Assembly: GCA_963530615.1 (NCBI GenBank)
Contig: CAUSDX010000002.1
Span: forward strand, 62,001 to 126,000
DNA from: JABCPE02 sp963530615
GTDB lineage: Bacteria > Bacteroidota > Bacteroidia > Flavobacteriales > Weeksellaceae
Direction of reading: 5' to 3'
Length of the DNA: 64,000 nt
The notes under the pieces were generated by a model, which saw nothing but the letters and a program-made list of their open reading frames with translations, was not told where the DNA came from and searched no databases. The position numbers were made by a program, and so were the translations under genes. Positions 1 to 8,703 of this stretch are shown here, in pieces; within the stretch, counting starts at the first letter, position 1; each line of letters begins with the position of its first letter.

Positions 1-696
1 GCCAAAATAGGAGAGGGTGTTTATGTAGGAGCATTTTCATATATTTCTGAAGAGGTTTATGTGGGAGAAGAAACACAGATTTTCCCACAAGTTTTCATTG
101 GTAAAAATGTGAAGATTGGTAAAAATGTGAAGATTGAAAGTGGAGTAAGAATAAATGATGATTCTATCATTGGAGATAATTGTATTATTCATTCAAATGC
201 GGTAATTGGAGGAGATGGTTTTGGTTTTCAGCCGACTGCTAATGGGTATGAAAAAATACCACAGCTTGGGAATGTGATTTTAGAAAATGATGTGGAGATT
301 GGTGCAAATTGTAGTATTGACCGAGCAACTATAGGCTCTACGGTTGTTGGTAAAGGAACGAAAATGGATAATCTTATCCAAATTGCTCACAATGTAAAAA
401 TAGGAAAACATAATGTAATTGCAGCACAGGTAGGTATAGCGGGTTCTACTGTAGTTGGAGATTGGAATATGATAGGTGGGCAAGTGGGAATTGTTGGACA
501 TATTAATGTAGGAAGTCAGGTTAAAATTCAAGCACAAAGTGGAGTAAATACCAGCGTGAAAGATGGAGAAACTCTTTATGGAACTCCAGCGATTGCAGCG
601 GGAGATTTTCGTAGAAATTATGTGCATTTTAGAAAATTAACAAGTTTGGTGCAAAGAATTCAAGATTTAGAAAATAAGAACGAAATAAAAAAATAG
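1..696 (+). CDS. lpxD: UDP-3-O-(3-hydroxyacyl)glucosamine N-acyltransferase LpxD (5' truncated by window edge)
   Basis: The reading frame is open from base 1 (AKIGEGVYVG...), so the start lies upstream; the GTG at 61 is internal. What is visible is the left-handed beta-helix of hexapeptide repeats ([LIV]-G-x4), with the LpxD catalytic region containing IQIAHNVKIG and the following VGIAGSTVVGD. LpxD transfers a 3-hydroxyacyl chain from ACP to the 2-amine of UDP-3-O-acyl-glucosamine in the third step of lipid A synthesis, at the cytoplasmic face. It is followed after 17 bp by lpxC/fabZ and then lpxA, a lipid A operon. Odd: two helix turns (GKNVKI twice) are identical at the DNA level (100-135). 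A second, diverged LpxD-like gene lies at 3538. Identity is sure; the N-terminal uridine-binding domain is outside the window. Confidence 0.95.
   Translation, partial: AKIGEGVYVGAFSYISEEVYVGEETQIFPQVFIGKNVKIGKNVKIESGVRINDDSIIGDNCIIHSNAVIGGDGFGFQPTANGYEKIPQLGNVILENDVEIGANCSIDRATIGSTVVGKGTKMDNLIQIAHNVKIGKHNVIAAQVGIAGSTVVGDWNMIGGQVGIVGHINVGSQVKIQAQSGVNTSVKDGETLYGTPAIAAGDFRRNYVHFRKLTSLVQRIQDLENKNEIKK
100..135 (+). repeat. perfect 18-bp tandem duplication inside lpxD
   Basis: GGTAAAAATGTGAAGATT occurs twice head to tail (100-117 and 118-135). It encodes GKNVKI twice, that is, one hexapeptide rung of the beta-helix in duplicate. The exact identity suggests a recent slippage event that keeps the frame. 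Confidence 0.9.
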
Positions 697-713
697 AGGA
701 AAAAGCCATTTTT

Positions 714-2108
714 ATGGAAAAGCAAAAAACCTTAAAAGAAGAAATTAGCCTTTCAGGAATAGGTCTTCATACAGGAAAAGAAGTGGTTTTAACAATGAAA
801 CCTGCGAAAGAAAATACAGGCTTTGTCTTTGTTAGAACAGATTTAGAAGGGTGTCCTCAAGTGGAAGCAGATGCGAATTATGTAACTACTACTGATAGGG
901 GAACTACTTTGGAAAAATCAGGTGTGAAAATTCATACATGTGAGCATGTTTTGGCGGCATTGGTAGGGATGGATTTGGATAATGTGATTTTAGAGATGAA
1001 CAATGCTGAACCTCCTATTATGGATGGGTCATCAAAATTTTTCGTTGAAGCTATAGAAAAAGTTGGGATAGTAGAGCAAGAAGTTCCAAGAGAATATTTG
1101 ACTATTACAGAGGTGATGAGTTATACTGATCCTGAAACAGGAGCAGATATTACAATTATCCCATCAGAAGAGTATGAGGTTACAACGATGGTAGATTTTG
1201 GGACTAAAATTTTAGGAACTCAAAATGCAACTTTGAAAAATATGTCTGATTTTAAATCAGAGATTTCTGCGGCAAGAACTTTTAGTTTTTTGCATGAGTT
1301 GGAAATGCTTTTAGACCATGGATTGATTAAGGGGGGGGATATTAGCAATGCTATTGTTTATGTTGATAAGGAATTAACAGAAGAAACTATTGAAAAACTG
1401 AAAAAAGCATTTGGAAAAGAGGAAATATCTATTCGTCCGAATGGAATTTTGGATAATTTAACCTTGAACTATCCTAACGAAGCGGCCCGTCACAAATTGT
1501 TAGATGTGATTGGAGATTTGGCGTTAGTTGGGGTAAGAATTAAGGGGAAAGTAATAGCTAATAAACCAGGACATTTTGTAAATACTCAGTTTGCGAAAAA
1601 GCTGAATAAATATTATAAAACTCAGAAAAAGAAAAATGTTCCAAAGTTTGATTTGACAAAAGAACCTGTTTTTGATATCAATGGTATTATGAGACTTTTA
1701 CCTCATAGACCTCCATTTTTATTAATAGATAAGATTTTAGAACTTTCTGATAATCACATTGTAGGGCTTAAAAACATTACAATGAACGAGCCTTTCTTTG
1801 TGGGACATTTTCCTAAAGAACCTGTAATGCCAGGAGTTCTTCAAGTAGAGGCAATGGCACAGATAGGGGGAATTTTAGTTTTAGCTAATGTACCTGATCC
1901 TGAAAATTATTCTACATATTTTGTTAAAATTGATAATGTTAAATTTAAGAAGAAAGTAATTCCAGGAGATACTCTTATATTTAAATTAGAGCTGTTGGCT
2001 CCTATTCGTAGAGGTATTGTTCATATGCAAGGGTATGGTTATGTTGGGGATAGTATAGTAGTGGAAGCTGAACTAATGGCTCAAGTAGCAAAAACTAAAA
2101 TAGATTAA
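714..2108 (+). CDS. lpxC/fabZ: bifunctional UDP-3-O-acyl-GlcNAc deacetylase / 3-hydroxyacyl-ACP dehydratase (LpxC-FabZ fusion)
   Basis: 464 aa. Residues 1-300 are LpxC: the zinc-site motifs TCEHVLAAL (H78) and HKLLDVIGD (H260, D264) and the catalytic-loop GHFVN (H287) are present. Residues about 315-464 are a FabZ hot-dog domain, with LLPHRPPFLLID, active-site GHFP (H364) and the conserved QVEAMAQ glutamate (E379). LpxC does the committed step of lipid A synthesis; FabZ dehydrates 3-hydroxyacyl-ACP, so the two activities compete for the hydroxyacyl-ACP pool. The fusion is a known Bacteroidota arrangement. The gene abuts lpxA (stop 2108, start 2109). Codons 206-209 (KGGD) are written as AAG GGG GGG GAT, giving a run of eight G at 1331-1338. 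Confidence 0.97.
   Translation: MEKQKTLKEEISLSGIGLHTGKEVVLTMKPAKENTGFVFVRTDLEGCPQVEADANYVTTTDRGTTLEKSGVKIHTCEHVLAALVGMDLDNVILEMNNAEPPIMDGSSKFFVEAIEKVGIVEQEVPREYLTITEVMSYTDPETGADITIIPSEEYEVTTMVDFGTKILGTQNATLKNMSDFKSEISAARTFSFLHELEMLLDHGLIKGGDISNAIVYVDKELTEETIEKLKKAFGKEEISIRPNGILDNLTLNYPNEAARHKLLDVIGDLALVGVRIKGKVIANKPGHFVNTQFAKKLNKYYKTQKKKNVPKFDLTKEPVFDINGIMRLLPHRPPFLLIDKILELSDNHIVGLKNITMNEPFFVGHFPKEPVMPGVLQVEAMAQIGGILVLANVPDPENYSTYFVKIDNVKFKKKVIPGDTLIFKLELLAPIRRGIVHMQGYGYVGDSIVVEAELMAQVAKTKID
1331..1338 (+). repeat. poly-G tract (G8) within lpxC/fabZ
   Basis: Eight consecutive G in an AT-rich genome, within the LpxC KGGD motif. A one-base slip would frameshift LpxC at about residue 207 and remove the fused FabZ domain. 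Confidence 0.9.
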
Positions 2109-2897
2109 ATGATTCATCAACTTTCGGCCGTAGATCCTAGAGCGAAAATAGGAAAAAATGTAACGATAGATCCCTTCTCTACCATTTCTAGTGATGTAGA
2201 AATAGGCGATGGTACTTGGGTAGGTTCTAATGTTACCATTATGGATGGTGCAAGAATTGGTAAAAATTGTAAAATTTTTCCAGGTACCGTAATCTCTGCA
2301 ATACCTCAAGATTTAAAATTTGAAGGAGAAGATTCTTTGGTTATTATCGGGGATAACACTACCATTAGGGAATGTGTAACTATTAATAGAGGTACCAAGG
2401 CCTTGGGATATACCAAAGTGGGAAATAATTGCTTAATTATGGCTACTGCTCATATTGCTCATGATTGTGTCATCGGAGATCATGTGATTATCGTAAATGG
2501 TTGTGGGGTCGCTGGACATGTTGAGATAGGAGATTATGCGATTATAGGTGGTCTCAGTGCGATACATCAATTTTCAAGAATTGGAAAACATGTAATGGTA
2601 TCGGGAGGCTCATTGATTAGAAAGGATATCCCTCCTTACATTAAGGTTGCTCGTGAGCCGATGACTTATGCAGGGATTAATTCTGTGGGGTTGAGACGGA
2701 GAGGAATGTCTAATGAAAAAATAATAGAAATTCAGAATATTTATCGTGTGATTTTCCAAATGAAGATGAATGTTTCCCAAGCTTTGGCATATGCCGAAAA
2801 AGAATTGGCGTCTACACCTGAGAGAGATGAAATTTTATTGTTTATTCAAAATTCTCAGCGTGGGATTATTAAGGGATATAATGTTGGGAGAGAGTAA
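2109..2897 (+). CDS. lpxA: acyl-ACP--UDP-N-acetylglucosamine O-acyltransferase LpxA
   Basis: 262 aa, the usual LpxA length. The N-terminal 190 residues are hexapeptide repeats; the catalytic-histidine segment HIAHDCVIGDH is present, followed by the C-terminal helical bundle (REPMTYAGINSVGLRRRG...). LpxA attaches a 3-hydroxyacyl chain to the 3-OH of UDP-GlcNAc, the first step of lipid A synthesis. It starts on the base after the lpxC/fabZ stop codon, so translation is probably coupled. No promoter of the TAnnTTTG type is seen between it and efp. Confidence 0.97.
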   Translation: MIHQLSAVDPRAKIGKNVTIDPFSTISSDVEIGDGTWVGSNVTIMDGARIGKNCKIFPGTVISAIPQDLKFEGEDSLVIIGDNTTIRECVTINRGTKALGYTKVGNNCLIMATAHIAHDCVIGDHVIIVNGCGVAGHVEIGDYAIIGGLSAIHQFSRIGKHVMVSGGSLIRKDIPPYIKVAREPMTYAGINSVGLRRRGMSNEKIIEIQNIYRVIFQMKMNVSQALAYAEKELASTPERDEILLFIQNSQRGIIKGYNVGRE

Positions 2898-2929
2898 TTT
2901 ATTAAGATAATATTAAAAATAATATAAAA

Positions 2930-3493
2930 ATGGCAACGACAGCAGATATAAGAAAAGGACTTTGTATCGAATTTAATCATGATATTTATAAAGTTATAGA
3001 GTTTCTCCATGTGAAACCAGGAAAAGGTCCTGCGTTTGTGAGAACAAAATTGAAATCTGTGACGAATGGGAAAATTTTAGACAATACATTCTCTGCAGGG
3101 CATAAAATAGATGAGGTAAAGGTTATTACTCGTAAATTTCAGTATCTTTATGATGATGAAAATGGGTATCATTTTATGAATAATGAAGATTTTACTCAAA
3201 TTTATCTGAATAAAGAGATGATAGAAAACGCCCAGTTTATGAAGGCAGGAGAGGAGATTACCATTATTTTAAAAGAGGAAGACGAAAGTCCATTATCAGC
3301 AGAACTTCCTGCATCTGTATATTTAGAGGTAATAGAAGCTGACCCAGGTGTAAAAGGAAATACGGCAACTAACGCTTTGAAAAATTGTATAGTGGAAACA
3401 GGAGCGAGAGTTTTAGTGCCGCTTTTTATTGAACCAGGAGATAAAATTAAAGTTAATACAGAAGATGGCTCTTACTTGGAAAGGGTAAAATAA
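2930..3493 (+). CDS. efp: translation elongation factor P
   Basis: 187 aa, full length, with the three beta-barrel domains of EF-P. The N-terminal domain carries the loop HVKPGKGPAFVRTKLK, where K33 at the loop tip is the residue modified in many bacteria. The C-terminal signature GDKIKVNTEDGSYLERVK is present. EF-P relieves ribosome stalling at consecutive prolines. It lies 32 bp after lpxA and 44 bp before the second lpxD-like gene, co-directional, so probably in the same transcript. Confidence 0.97.
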   Translation: MATTADIRKGLCIEFNHDIYKVIEFLHVKPGKGPAFVRTKLKSVTNGKILDNTFSAGHKIDEVKVITRKFQYLYDDENGYHFMNNEDFTQIYLNKEMIENAQFMKAGEEITIILKEEDESPLSAELPASVYLEVIEADPGVKGNTATNALKNCIVETGARVLVPLFIEPGDKIKVNTEDGSYLERVK

Positions 3494-3537
3494 ATTGGAT
3501 ATTCTAACCATTAACTTTTTGGGCAAAACCAAGTAAG

Positions 3538-4452
3538 ATGCGTTTTAATCAACCACAAAAATTAAAGGATATTGCAAAAATTATCGGTGCGAAGTATATT
3601 GGCACTGATGATTTTCTTGTATTAGGAACTAATGAAATTCATCGTGTGAAAGCTGGTGAAATTGTTTTTGTAAACCATCCTAAGTATTATGAGAAGGCGT
3701 TAAACTCTGAGGCTACCATTATTTTGATAGACAAAGAGGTAGAGTGTCCAAAAGGAAAATCACTTTTAATATCTGATGATCCTTTCAGGGACTTTAATAT
3801 AATCAATGAGTATTTTACTCCGATACAGACTTTTAGAACAGAGAGAAAGAATATACAAATAGGTGAAAATTGTAATATTCATTCTTCTGTGGTGATAGGT
3901 AATGATGTGAAAATTGGAAATAATTGCATTATTATGCCTAATGTAGTTATAGGAGATAGAACGGAGATAGGTGATAATTGTATTATTCAGGCGGGTTCTA
4001 TTTTGGGAGGTGATGCCTTTTATTACCGTAAGCAGTCTACTGGTTATACTAAAATGCTCTCTGTGGGAAATGTGGTTATAGAGAAAGATGTAGAAATTGG
4101 GGTGAATTGCACGATAGACAGAGGTGTTACCGATGTTACCCGTATTGGAGAAGGCACGAAGATGGATAACCTTATTCAGATAGGGCATGACACGGTAATT
4201 GGTGAGAGATGTCTGATAGCATCACAGGTAGGAATTGCGGGATGTTGTAATATTGGTAATGATGTTACGATTTGGGGGCAAGTAGGAATTTCTTCTGATA
4301 TTACGATAGAAGATGGAGTGGTGGTTTTAGCAACTTCAGGGGTTTCTAAGGACTTGAAGGAGGGCAAAACTTATTTTGGTACACCAGCAGAAGAAGCTAA
4401 GGAATATTATAAAAAACAAGTGAAAATCAGTCGTTTAATTGATAAAGTGTAA
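3538..4452 (+). CDS. second LpxD-like UDP-3-O-acylglucosamine N-acyltransferase paralogue
   Basis: 304 aa with the full LpxD architecture: an N-terminal uridine-binding-like domain (residues about 1-100), then hexapeptide repeats, with the catalytic-type segment IQIGHDTVIGERCLIASQ and the substrate-side stretch LGGDAFYYRK. It is shorter than classical LpxD (about 340 aa) and ends soon after the helix. The first lpxD sits at the window start, so the genome has two. Possible roles are acyl-chain diversification of lipid A or N-acylation of another UDP-sugar. It is placed between efp and sucD (2 bp to sucD). Family assignment is firm; substrate is not known. Confidence 0.85.
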   Translation: MRFNQPQKLKDIAKIIGAKYIGTDDFLVLGTNEIHRVKAGEIVFVNHPKYYEKALNSEATIILIDKEVECPKGKSLLISDDPFRDFNIINEYFTPIQTFRTERKNIQIGENCNIHSSVVIGNDVKIGNNCIIMPNVVIGDRTEIGDNCIIQAGSILGGDAFYYRKQSTGYTKMLSVGNVVIEKDVEIGVNCTIDRGVTDVTRIGEGTKMDNLIQIGHDTVIGERCLIASQVGIAGCCNIGNDVTIWGQVGISSDITIEDGVVVLATSGVSKDLKEGKTYFGTPAEEAKEYYKKQVKISRLIDKV

Positions 4453-4454
4453 AA

Positions 4455-5333
4455 ATGGCTGTATTAGTAGATAGAAATTCAAAAATCCTTGTACAAGGAT
4501 TTACGGGAAAGGAAGGAACTTTTCATTCCGAGCAAATGATAGCTTATGGGACTCAGATAGTTGGAGGTATTACACCAGGAAAAGGAGGAACGGAGCATTT
4601 AGGTAAGCCCGTATATGATTTCGTGTTAGAAGCAGTAGAAAAAACGGGTGCAGATGTTAGTATTATTTTTGTTCCGAGTGCTTTTGCAGTAGATGCAATA
4701 ATGGAAGCTGCAGATGCTGGGATTAGAGTAATTGTGTGTATCACAGAAGGAATTCCCATTGCAGATATGATAAAGGTCAAGGATTATATTAAGGAGAGAA
4801 ACTGTCGATTGATAGGACCTAATTGTCCAGGAGTTATCACTTCTGATGAAACAAAAGTAGGGATAATGCCAGGTTTCGTTTTCAAAAAGGGAAGGGTAGG
4901 GATAGTTTCGAAATCGGGGACTTTGACCTATGAAGCAGCAGATCAGGTGATTAGGGTAGGTCTTGGGATTTCTACAGCGATAGGAATTGGAGGAGATCCT
5001 ATTATTGGTACGACGACAAAAGATGCCTTAGAATTATTCATTAATGATGATGATACAGATTATGTTGTAGTCATCGGTGAGATAGGTGGACAGTTAGAAA
5101 TAGAAGCTGCAAAATGGTATAAAGAAAGTGGCTCAAGAAAGCCAGTAATTGGATTTATAGCAGGACAAACAGCTCCAAAAGGGAGAACTATGGGACATGC
5201 AGGGGCGATTGTAGGAGGAGAAGAGGATACGGCACAAGCAAAAATGAATGAGATGGCTGAGTGTGGAATATTAGTGGCGGAGTCTCCAGCAGATATTGGT
5301 AAACTTCTATTAGAAGTGATGAAGGCTAGTTAA
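4455..5333 (+). CDS. sucD: succinyl-CoA synthetase (ADP/GDP-forming) alpha subunit
   Basis: 292 aa. N-terminal CoA-binding Rossmann domain (QGFTGKEGTFHSEQM), ligase-CoA domain with GPNCPGVI, and the phosphohistidine loop GRTMGHAGAIVGG near residue 245. It forms succinyl-CoA synthetase with SucC (not in the window), making nucleoside triphosphate at substrate level in the TCA cycle. It begins 2 bp after the LpxD-like gene, so the two are almost certainly co-transcribed although functionally unrelated. Confidence 0.96.
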   Translation: MAVLVDRNSKILVQGFTGKEGTFHSEQMIAYGTQIVGGITPGKGGTEHLGKPVYDFVLEAVEKTGADVSIIFVPSAFAVDAIMEAADAGIRVIVCITEGIPIADMIKVKDYIKERNCRLIGPNCPGVITSDETKVGIMPGFVFKKGRVGIVSKSGTLTYEAADQVIRVGLGISTAIGIGGDPIIGTTTKDALELFINDDDTDYVVVIGEIGGQLEIEAAKWYKESGSRKPVIGFIAGQTAPKGRTMGHAGAIVGGEEDTAQAKMNEMAECGILVAESPADIGKLLLEVMKAS

Positions 5334-5360
5334 TAAAGAATTAATCAGTAAATTAAAATT

Positions 5361-5981
5361 ATGAAAAAATTATTATTGAGTACGGCATTGTTGTTATCTA
5401 CATTTGCTATAGCACAATTGCAGTTAAGAGAAACGAGGTTTGGGGTTATCGCAGGTCCTGATTATTCAAGAGTGAAAAATGCACACAATCCATCTTCAGC
5501 AAGGATTTCTTTCTTTGCAGGAGCATTTGCTTTGACACCATTAGACCACGAAGATCAGTTTTTCTTACAAACACAAGTGGAATATCTACAGGCAGGAGAA
5601 AAAGGAAAGGGGACCACAACTTATTCTAACAATTATATCAGTGTGCCTATTTATTTAAAAGCCTATTTCTCAGAAGCTGAGAGTGAATTTTTTGGACAAT
5701 TAGGACCAAGATTTGCATTTCTGATAAATCAAGAAGTGAAAGAACCTAATAGAGCAGTTTACAATATAGCCCAAGAGGGAAAAGCTGCTACTTTTGATTT
5801 TGCAATATCGGCAGGGATAGGATTTAGTTATAAAAGAAAATGGGAGGCGACTCTTCGTTATGATTGGGGATTTTCAAATGCCTATCCAGACTTGAAAGAG
5901 ACTAGAATAAACGATCCTGCTTCTAAAAAGAATAAGCCACAACATGTAGTATTGGGTGGAATCTCTTATATTTTTGATTAG
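5361..5981 (+). CDS. outer-membrane beta-barrel protein (PorT-like family)
   Basis: 206 aa. Signal peptide MKKLLLSTALLLSTFAIAQ with cleavage likely after AIA-Q. The mature part shows alternating hydrophobic/polar strands and ends in an aromatic barrel C-terminus (GGISYIFD). Resembles the small outer-membrane beta-barrel (OMP_b-brl_2/PorT-type) proteins common in Bacteroidota. It follows sucD after 27 bp and ends before a strong terminator at 6005. Exact function is unknown. Confidence 0.75.
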   Translation: MKKLLLSTALLLSTFAIAQLQLRETRFGVIAGPDYSRVKNAHNPSSARISFFAGAFALTPLDHEDQFFLQTQVEYLQAGEKGKGTTTYSNNYISVPIYLKAYFSEAESEFFGQLGPRFAFLINQEVKEPNRAVYNIAQEGKAATFDFAISAGIGFSYKRKWEATLRYDWGFSNAYPDLKETRINDPASKKNKPQHVVLGGISYIFD

Positions 5982-6004
5982 AATTTGATATGTAAATAAT
6001 TGGT

Positions 6005-6040
6005 AAAATCCTTAGGTTTTGTTTTTCCTAAGGATTTTTT
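6005..6040. terminator. bidirectional intrinsic terminator
   Basis: Stem AAATCCTTAGG (6006-6016) pairs with CCTAAGGATTT (6027-6037) and is followed by T-rich sequence on both strands. It ends the lpx-sucD transcript on + and overlaps the rnhB stop region on -. Confidence 0.85.
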
Positions 6041-6617
6041 ATAATAATTTGAAACTCATTCGGTGATATGGAGTGGTTCCAAATTTTTTAATTGCATCTC
6101 GATGAGCCTTTGTAGGATATCCAGCGTTTTTATTCCAAGCATACTGTGGATAATCCTCGTGGAGCTGAGACATTAAGTCGTCTCGGTAGTTTTTTGCTAA
6201 AATAGATGCAGAAGCAATAGATAGTATTTTAGAATCCCCTTTGATAATGCACTCATGAGGGATATTTTGGTAAGAATAAAATTTATTACCATCTACTAAT
6301 ATATAATCAAAAGAAGATTTCAATCGTGATAAAGCCAAGTGCATAGCATGAATACTTGCATTAAGAATATTATGTTCATCAATGTATTGAGAAGAAACTT
6401 CAGCGATAGCAAAATCTAGTGCGTTTGTTTTTATATATTGGTCTAGCTCTAAACGAGTTTTTTTATTTAATTTTTTGGAGTCATTAATGAGATGCTGTTG
6501 GAATTTTTCATCAATAATAACAGCTGCAGCAACTACAGGACCAGCTAAGCAACCTCTACCTACTTCATCGCAGCCAACTTCATTTTTGAATAGGGAATAG
6601 TGATTTATCAGTGTCAT
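6039..6617 (-). CDS. rnhB: ribonuclease HII
   Basis: 192 aa. The N-terminal RNase HII motif CDEVGRGCLAGPVVAAAV carries the first catalytic Asp-Glu; LVDGNKF provides a further acidic residue, and SILAKNYRDD is the typical conserved helix. It nicks RNA-DNA hybrids at single ribonucleotides and removes RNA primers. Single-gene unit, convergent with the barrel-protein gene. A flavobacterial -7 box sits about 30 bp upstream. Confidence 0.95.
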   Translation of the reverse strand: MTLINHYSLFKNEVGCDEVGRGCLAGPVVAAAVIIDEKFQQHLINDSKKLNKKTRLELDQYIKTNALDFAIAEVSSQYIDEHNILNASIHAMHLALSRLKSSFDYILVDGNKFYSYQNIPHECIIKGDSKILSIASASILAKNYRDDLMSQLHEDYPQYAWNKNAGYPTKAHRDAIKKFGTTPYHRMSFKLL

Positions 6618-6642
6618 AAATTAAAATAAGGTGAAATTTATG

Positions 6643-6650
6643 CAAATTTA
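6643..6650 (-). promoter_or_regulatory. -7 box of rnhB promoter
   Basis: On the minus strand this reads TAAATTTG, matching the Bacteroidota TAnnTTTG element, 26 bp upstream of the rnhB start. No convincing TTG -33 element was found. Confidence 0.5.
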
Positions 6651-6862
6651 CTTTTTTAATTAAAAAATGTAAATATTAAAAATATTGTATCTAAAAAAAT
6701 AAAAGAGATTGATATAAAAAAACTAATCAAAAGTATTTTATTTGTGAGATTTGTTTCCTTTGTTTATTATCATAAAAAATGATACTTTAAATCACTTTTT
6801 GAGATGAAAAAGTAGAAAATTAAATTACTTAAAGAGAAGAGATATTTGAAATTTGAGAAGGT
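6651..6862. other. gene-free AT-rich spacer between rnhB and argS
   Basis: The divergent gap 6618-6915 is nearly 300 bp. Apart from the two promoters at its ends I see only low-complexity A/T sequence and short non-coding ORFs. No RNA gene or convincing hairpin was recognised. Confidence 0.6.
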
Positions 6863-6895
6863 TTGATAGTTTTTCATTCATTCATCGTATATTTG
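6863..6895 (+). promoter_or_regulatory. argS promoter
   Basis: TTG at 6863-6865 and TATATTTG at 6888-6895 (22-bp spacer) match the Bacteroidota -33/-7 pattern. Transcription would begin at about 6902, which argues that the ATG at 6916, not upstream codons, starts argS. Confidence 0.7.
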
Positions 6896-6915
6896 CAATG
6901 TTAAAAGTCAGGAAA

Positions 6916-8676
6916 ATGAATATCAAAGAAAACATACAACAAAAAATCTCCAAAGTAATAGAGAAACTTTACCAAGTAGAGGGTATAGCTTTGGAGGTTC
7001 AGGAGAATAAAACGGATTTTGAGGGGGATTTTACCATTGTAATTTTTCCTTTGGTAAAGCAATTGAAAAAAAGTCCTAATGTATTGGGGGAAGAATTAGG
7101 AGAAGAACTCTTGAAGATGGTGGATTTTGTGGAAAAATATAATGTGGTAAAAGGTTTTCTTAATATTTCGGTAAGGAGTACGCTGTTCTTTGAAATCTTT
7201 AAGGCAACACAAGAAAACTTTGGTAAAATTGAACAAAAAAATAAGAAAGTGATGGTGGAGTATTCCTCACCAAATACCAACAAACCGCTTCATCTAGGAC
7301 ATATTAGAAATATTTTATTAGGTTATTCTGTATCTCAAATTTTACAGGAAGCAGGATATGAAGTGGTTAAGACTCAGATAGTAAATGATAGAGGTATTCA
7401 TATTTGTAAGTCTATGTTGGCTTGGGAAAAGTTTGGAAATGGAGAGACTCCTGCGACTAGTGGGCTGAAAGGAGATAAGCTTGTGGGAAATTACTATGTA
7501 AAATTTGATCAAGAATATAAAAAGGAAATAGAAACATTAAAGCAGGAAGGTCTTAGCGAAGAGGAAGCTAAGAAGCAGGTTTCACTCTTTTTGGAAGCTC
7601 AGAAAATGCTCTTGGATTGGGAGAAAGAAGACCCGAAAGTAAGACGGCTTTGGGAGATGATGAACCAATGGGTGTATGCAGGATTTGCGGAAACTTATAA
7701 GCGTTTAGGAGTAGATTTTGACCAAATACAATATGAAAGTGATACCTATCTACTCGGAAAAAATCTTATTCAAGAGGGGGTAGCCAAAGGAGTATTTTAC
7801 CAAAAAGAAGATGGTTCGGTTTGGTGTGATTTGACAGATGAGGGGCTTGATGAGAAGCTTCTTCTCCGAGGAGACGGTACCTCGGTGTATATGACACAGG
7901 ATTTAGGCACAGCAGTAGGAAGGTTTGAAGATAATGATATTCAAAAATTGATTTACACCGTAGGTAATGAGCAAGATTATCATTTTCAAGTTTTGTTTAA
8001 GATTCTAAAAAAATTGGGCTATCAGTGGGCAGATCAGCTTTATCACCTATCTTATGGTATGGTAGAACTGCCTAATGGAAAGATGAAATCCAGAGAAGGA
8101 ACGGTGGTAGATGCTGATGATTTGATGCAAGAAATGTATCTTACAGCCAAAGAAAAAGCTCAAGAGTTAGGTAAATTAGAAAATTTGACAGATGAAGAAA
8201 AGGAAAAATCTTATGAGATAGTGGGTATGGGAGCGTTGAAATATTTTATGTTGAAAGTGGATCCAAAGAAAAAAATGCTATTTAACCCTGCTGAAAGTAT
8301 TGATTTTAATGGAAATACAGGCCCATTTATTCAATATACTTATGCTAGAATTCAGTCTCTATTGGAGAAGGCTAATTTCCAAAATACGGCCCTTGCTGAG
8401 GTTGTTCCAAACGCTTCAGAGAAGGAATTAATTAGCAGATTGTCAGAAATGAAGAATGTGGTAGAAAAGGCATCAGAGACGCTTAGTCCTGCACATTTGG
8501 CAAATTATATTTATGATTTGGTAAAGGCGTATAATTCATTTTATCAGAATAATCCTATTCTGAATCAAGAAGATGAAACGGTGAAAAATTTCCGACTTCA
8601 TTTGTCTTCATTAACTTCAAATACGATTAAAAAAGGCTTAGGACTCTTGGGAATCGGTGTTGTGAATAGAATGTAG
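6916..8676 (+). CDS. argS: arginyl-tRNA synthetase
   Basis: 586 aa from the ATG at 6916 (MNIKENIQQK). An open frame reaches back to a TTG at 6853, but that stretch contains the promoter. Domains: N-terminal Add-1 tRNA-recognition domain (about 1-100), class I catalytic core with the HIGH-type motif HLGH near residue 124, the MKSREG equivalent of KMSKS, and the C-terminal DALR anticodon-binding domain (FIQYTYARIQSLL...). It charges tRNA-Arg. Single-gene unit with its own promoter and terminator. Confidence 0.96.
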   Translation: MNIKENIQQKISKVIEKLYQVEGIALEVQENKTDFEGDFTIVIFPLVKQLKKSPNVLGEELGEELLKMVDFVEKYNVVKGFLNISVRSTLFFEIFKATQENFGKIEQKNKKVMVEYSSPNTNKPLHLGHIRNILLGYSVSQILQEAGYEVVKTQIVNDRGIHICKSMLAWEKFGNGETPATSGLKGDKLVGNYYVKFDQEYKKEIETLKQEGLSEEEAKKQVSLFLEAQKMLLDWEKEDPKVRRLWEMMNQWVYAGFAETYKRLGVDFDQIQYESDTYLLGKNLIQEGVAKGVFYQKEDGSVWCDLTDEGLDEKLLLRGDGTSVYMTQDLGTAVGRFEDNDIQKLIYTVGNEQDYHFQVLFKILKKLGYQWADQLYHLSYGMVELPNGKMKSREGTVVDADDLMQEMYLTAKEKAQELGKLENLTDEEKEKSYEIVGMGALKYFMLKVDPKKKMLFNPAESIDFNGNTGPFIQYTYARIQSLLEKANFQNTALAEVVPNASEKELISRLSEMKNVVEKASETLSPAHLANYIYDLVKAYNSFYQNNPILNQEDETVKNFRLHLSSLTSNTIKKGLGLLGIGVVNRM

Positions 8677-8703
8677 TTTGATTCAGTAATAAAAATAAAA
8701 AAC

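Noticed and set aside
4176..4367. Minus-strand ORFs over lpx genes
   Set aside because: Hexapeptide-repeat coding DNA often leaves open antisense frames; no start, promoter or family support.
6853..6915. N-terminal extension of argS from TTG
   Set aside because: The stretch contains the TTG/TATATTTG promoter and has no family similarity; ATG at 6916 gives the normal N-terminus.
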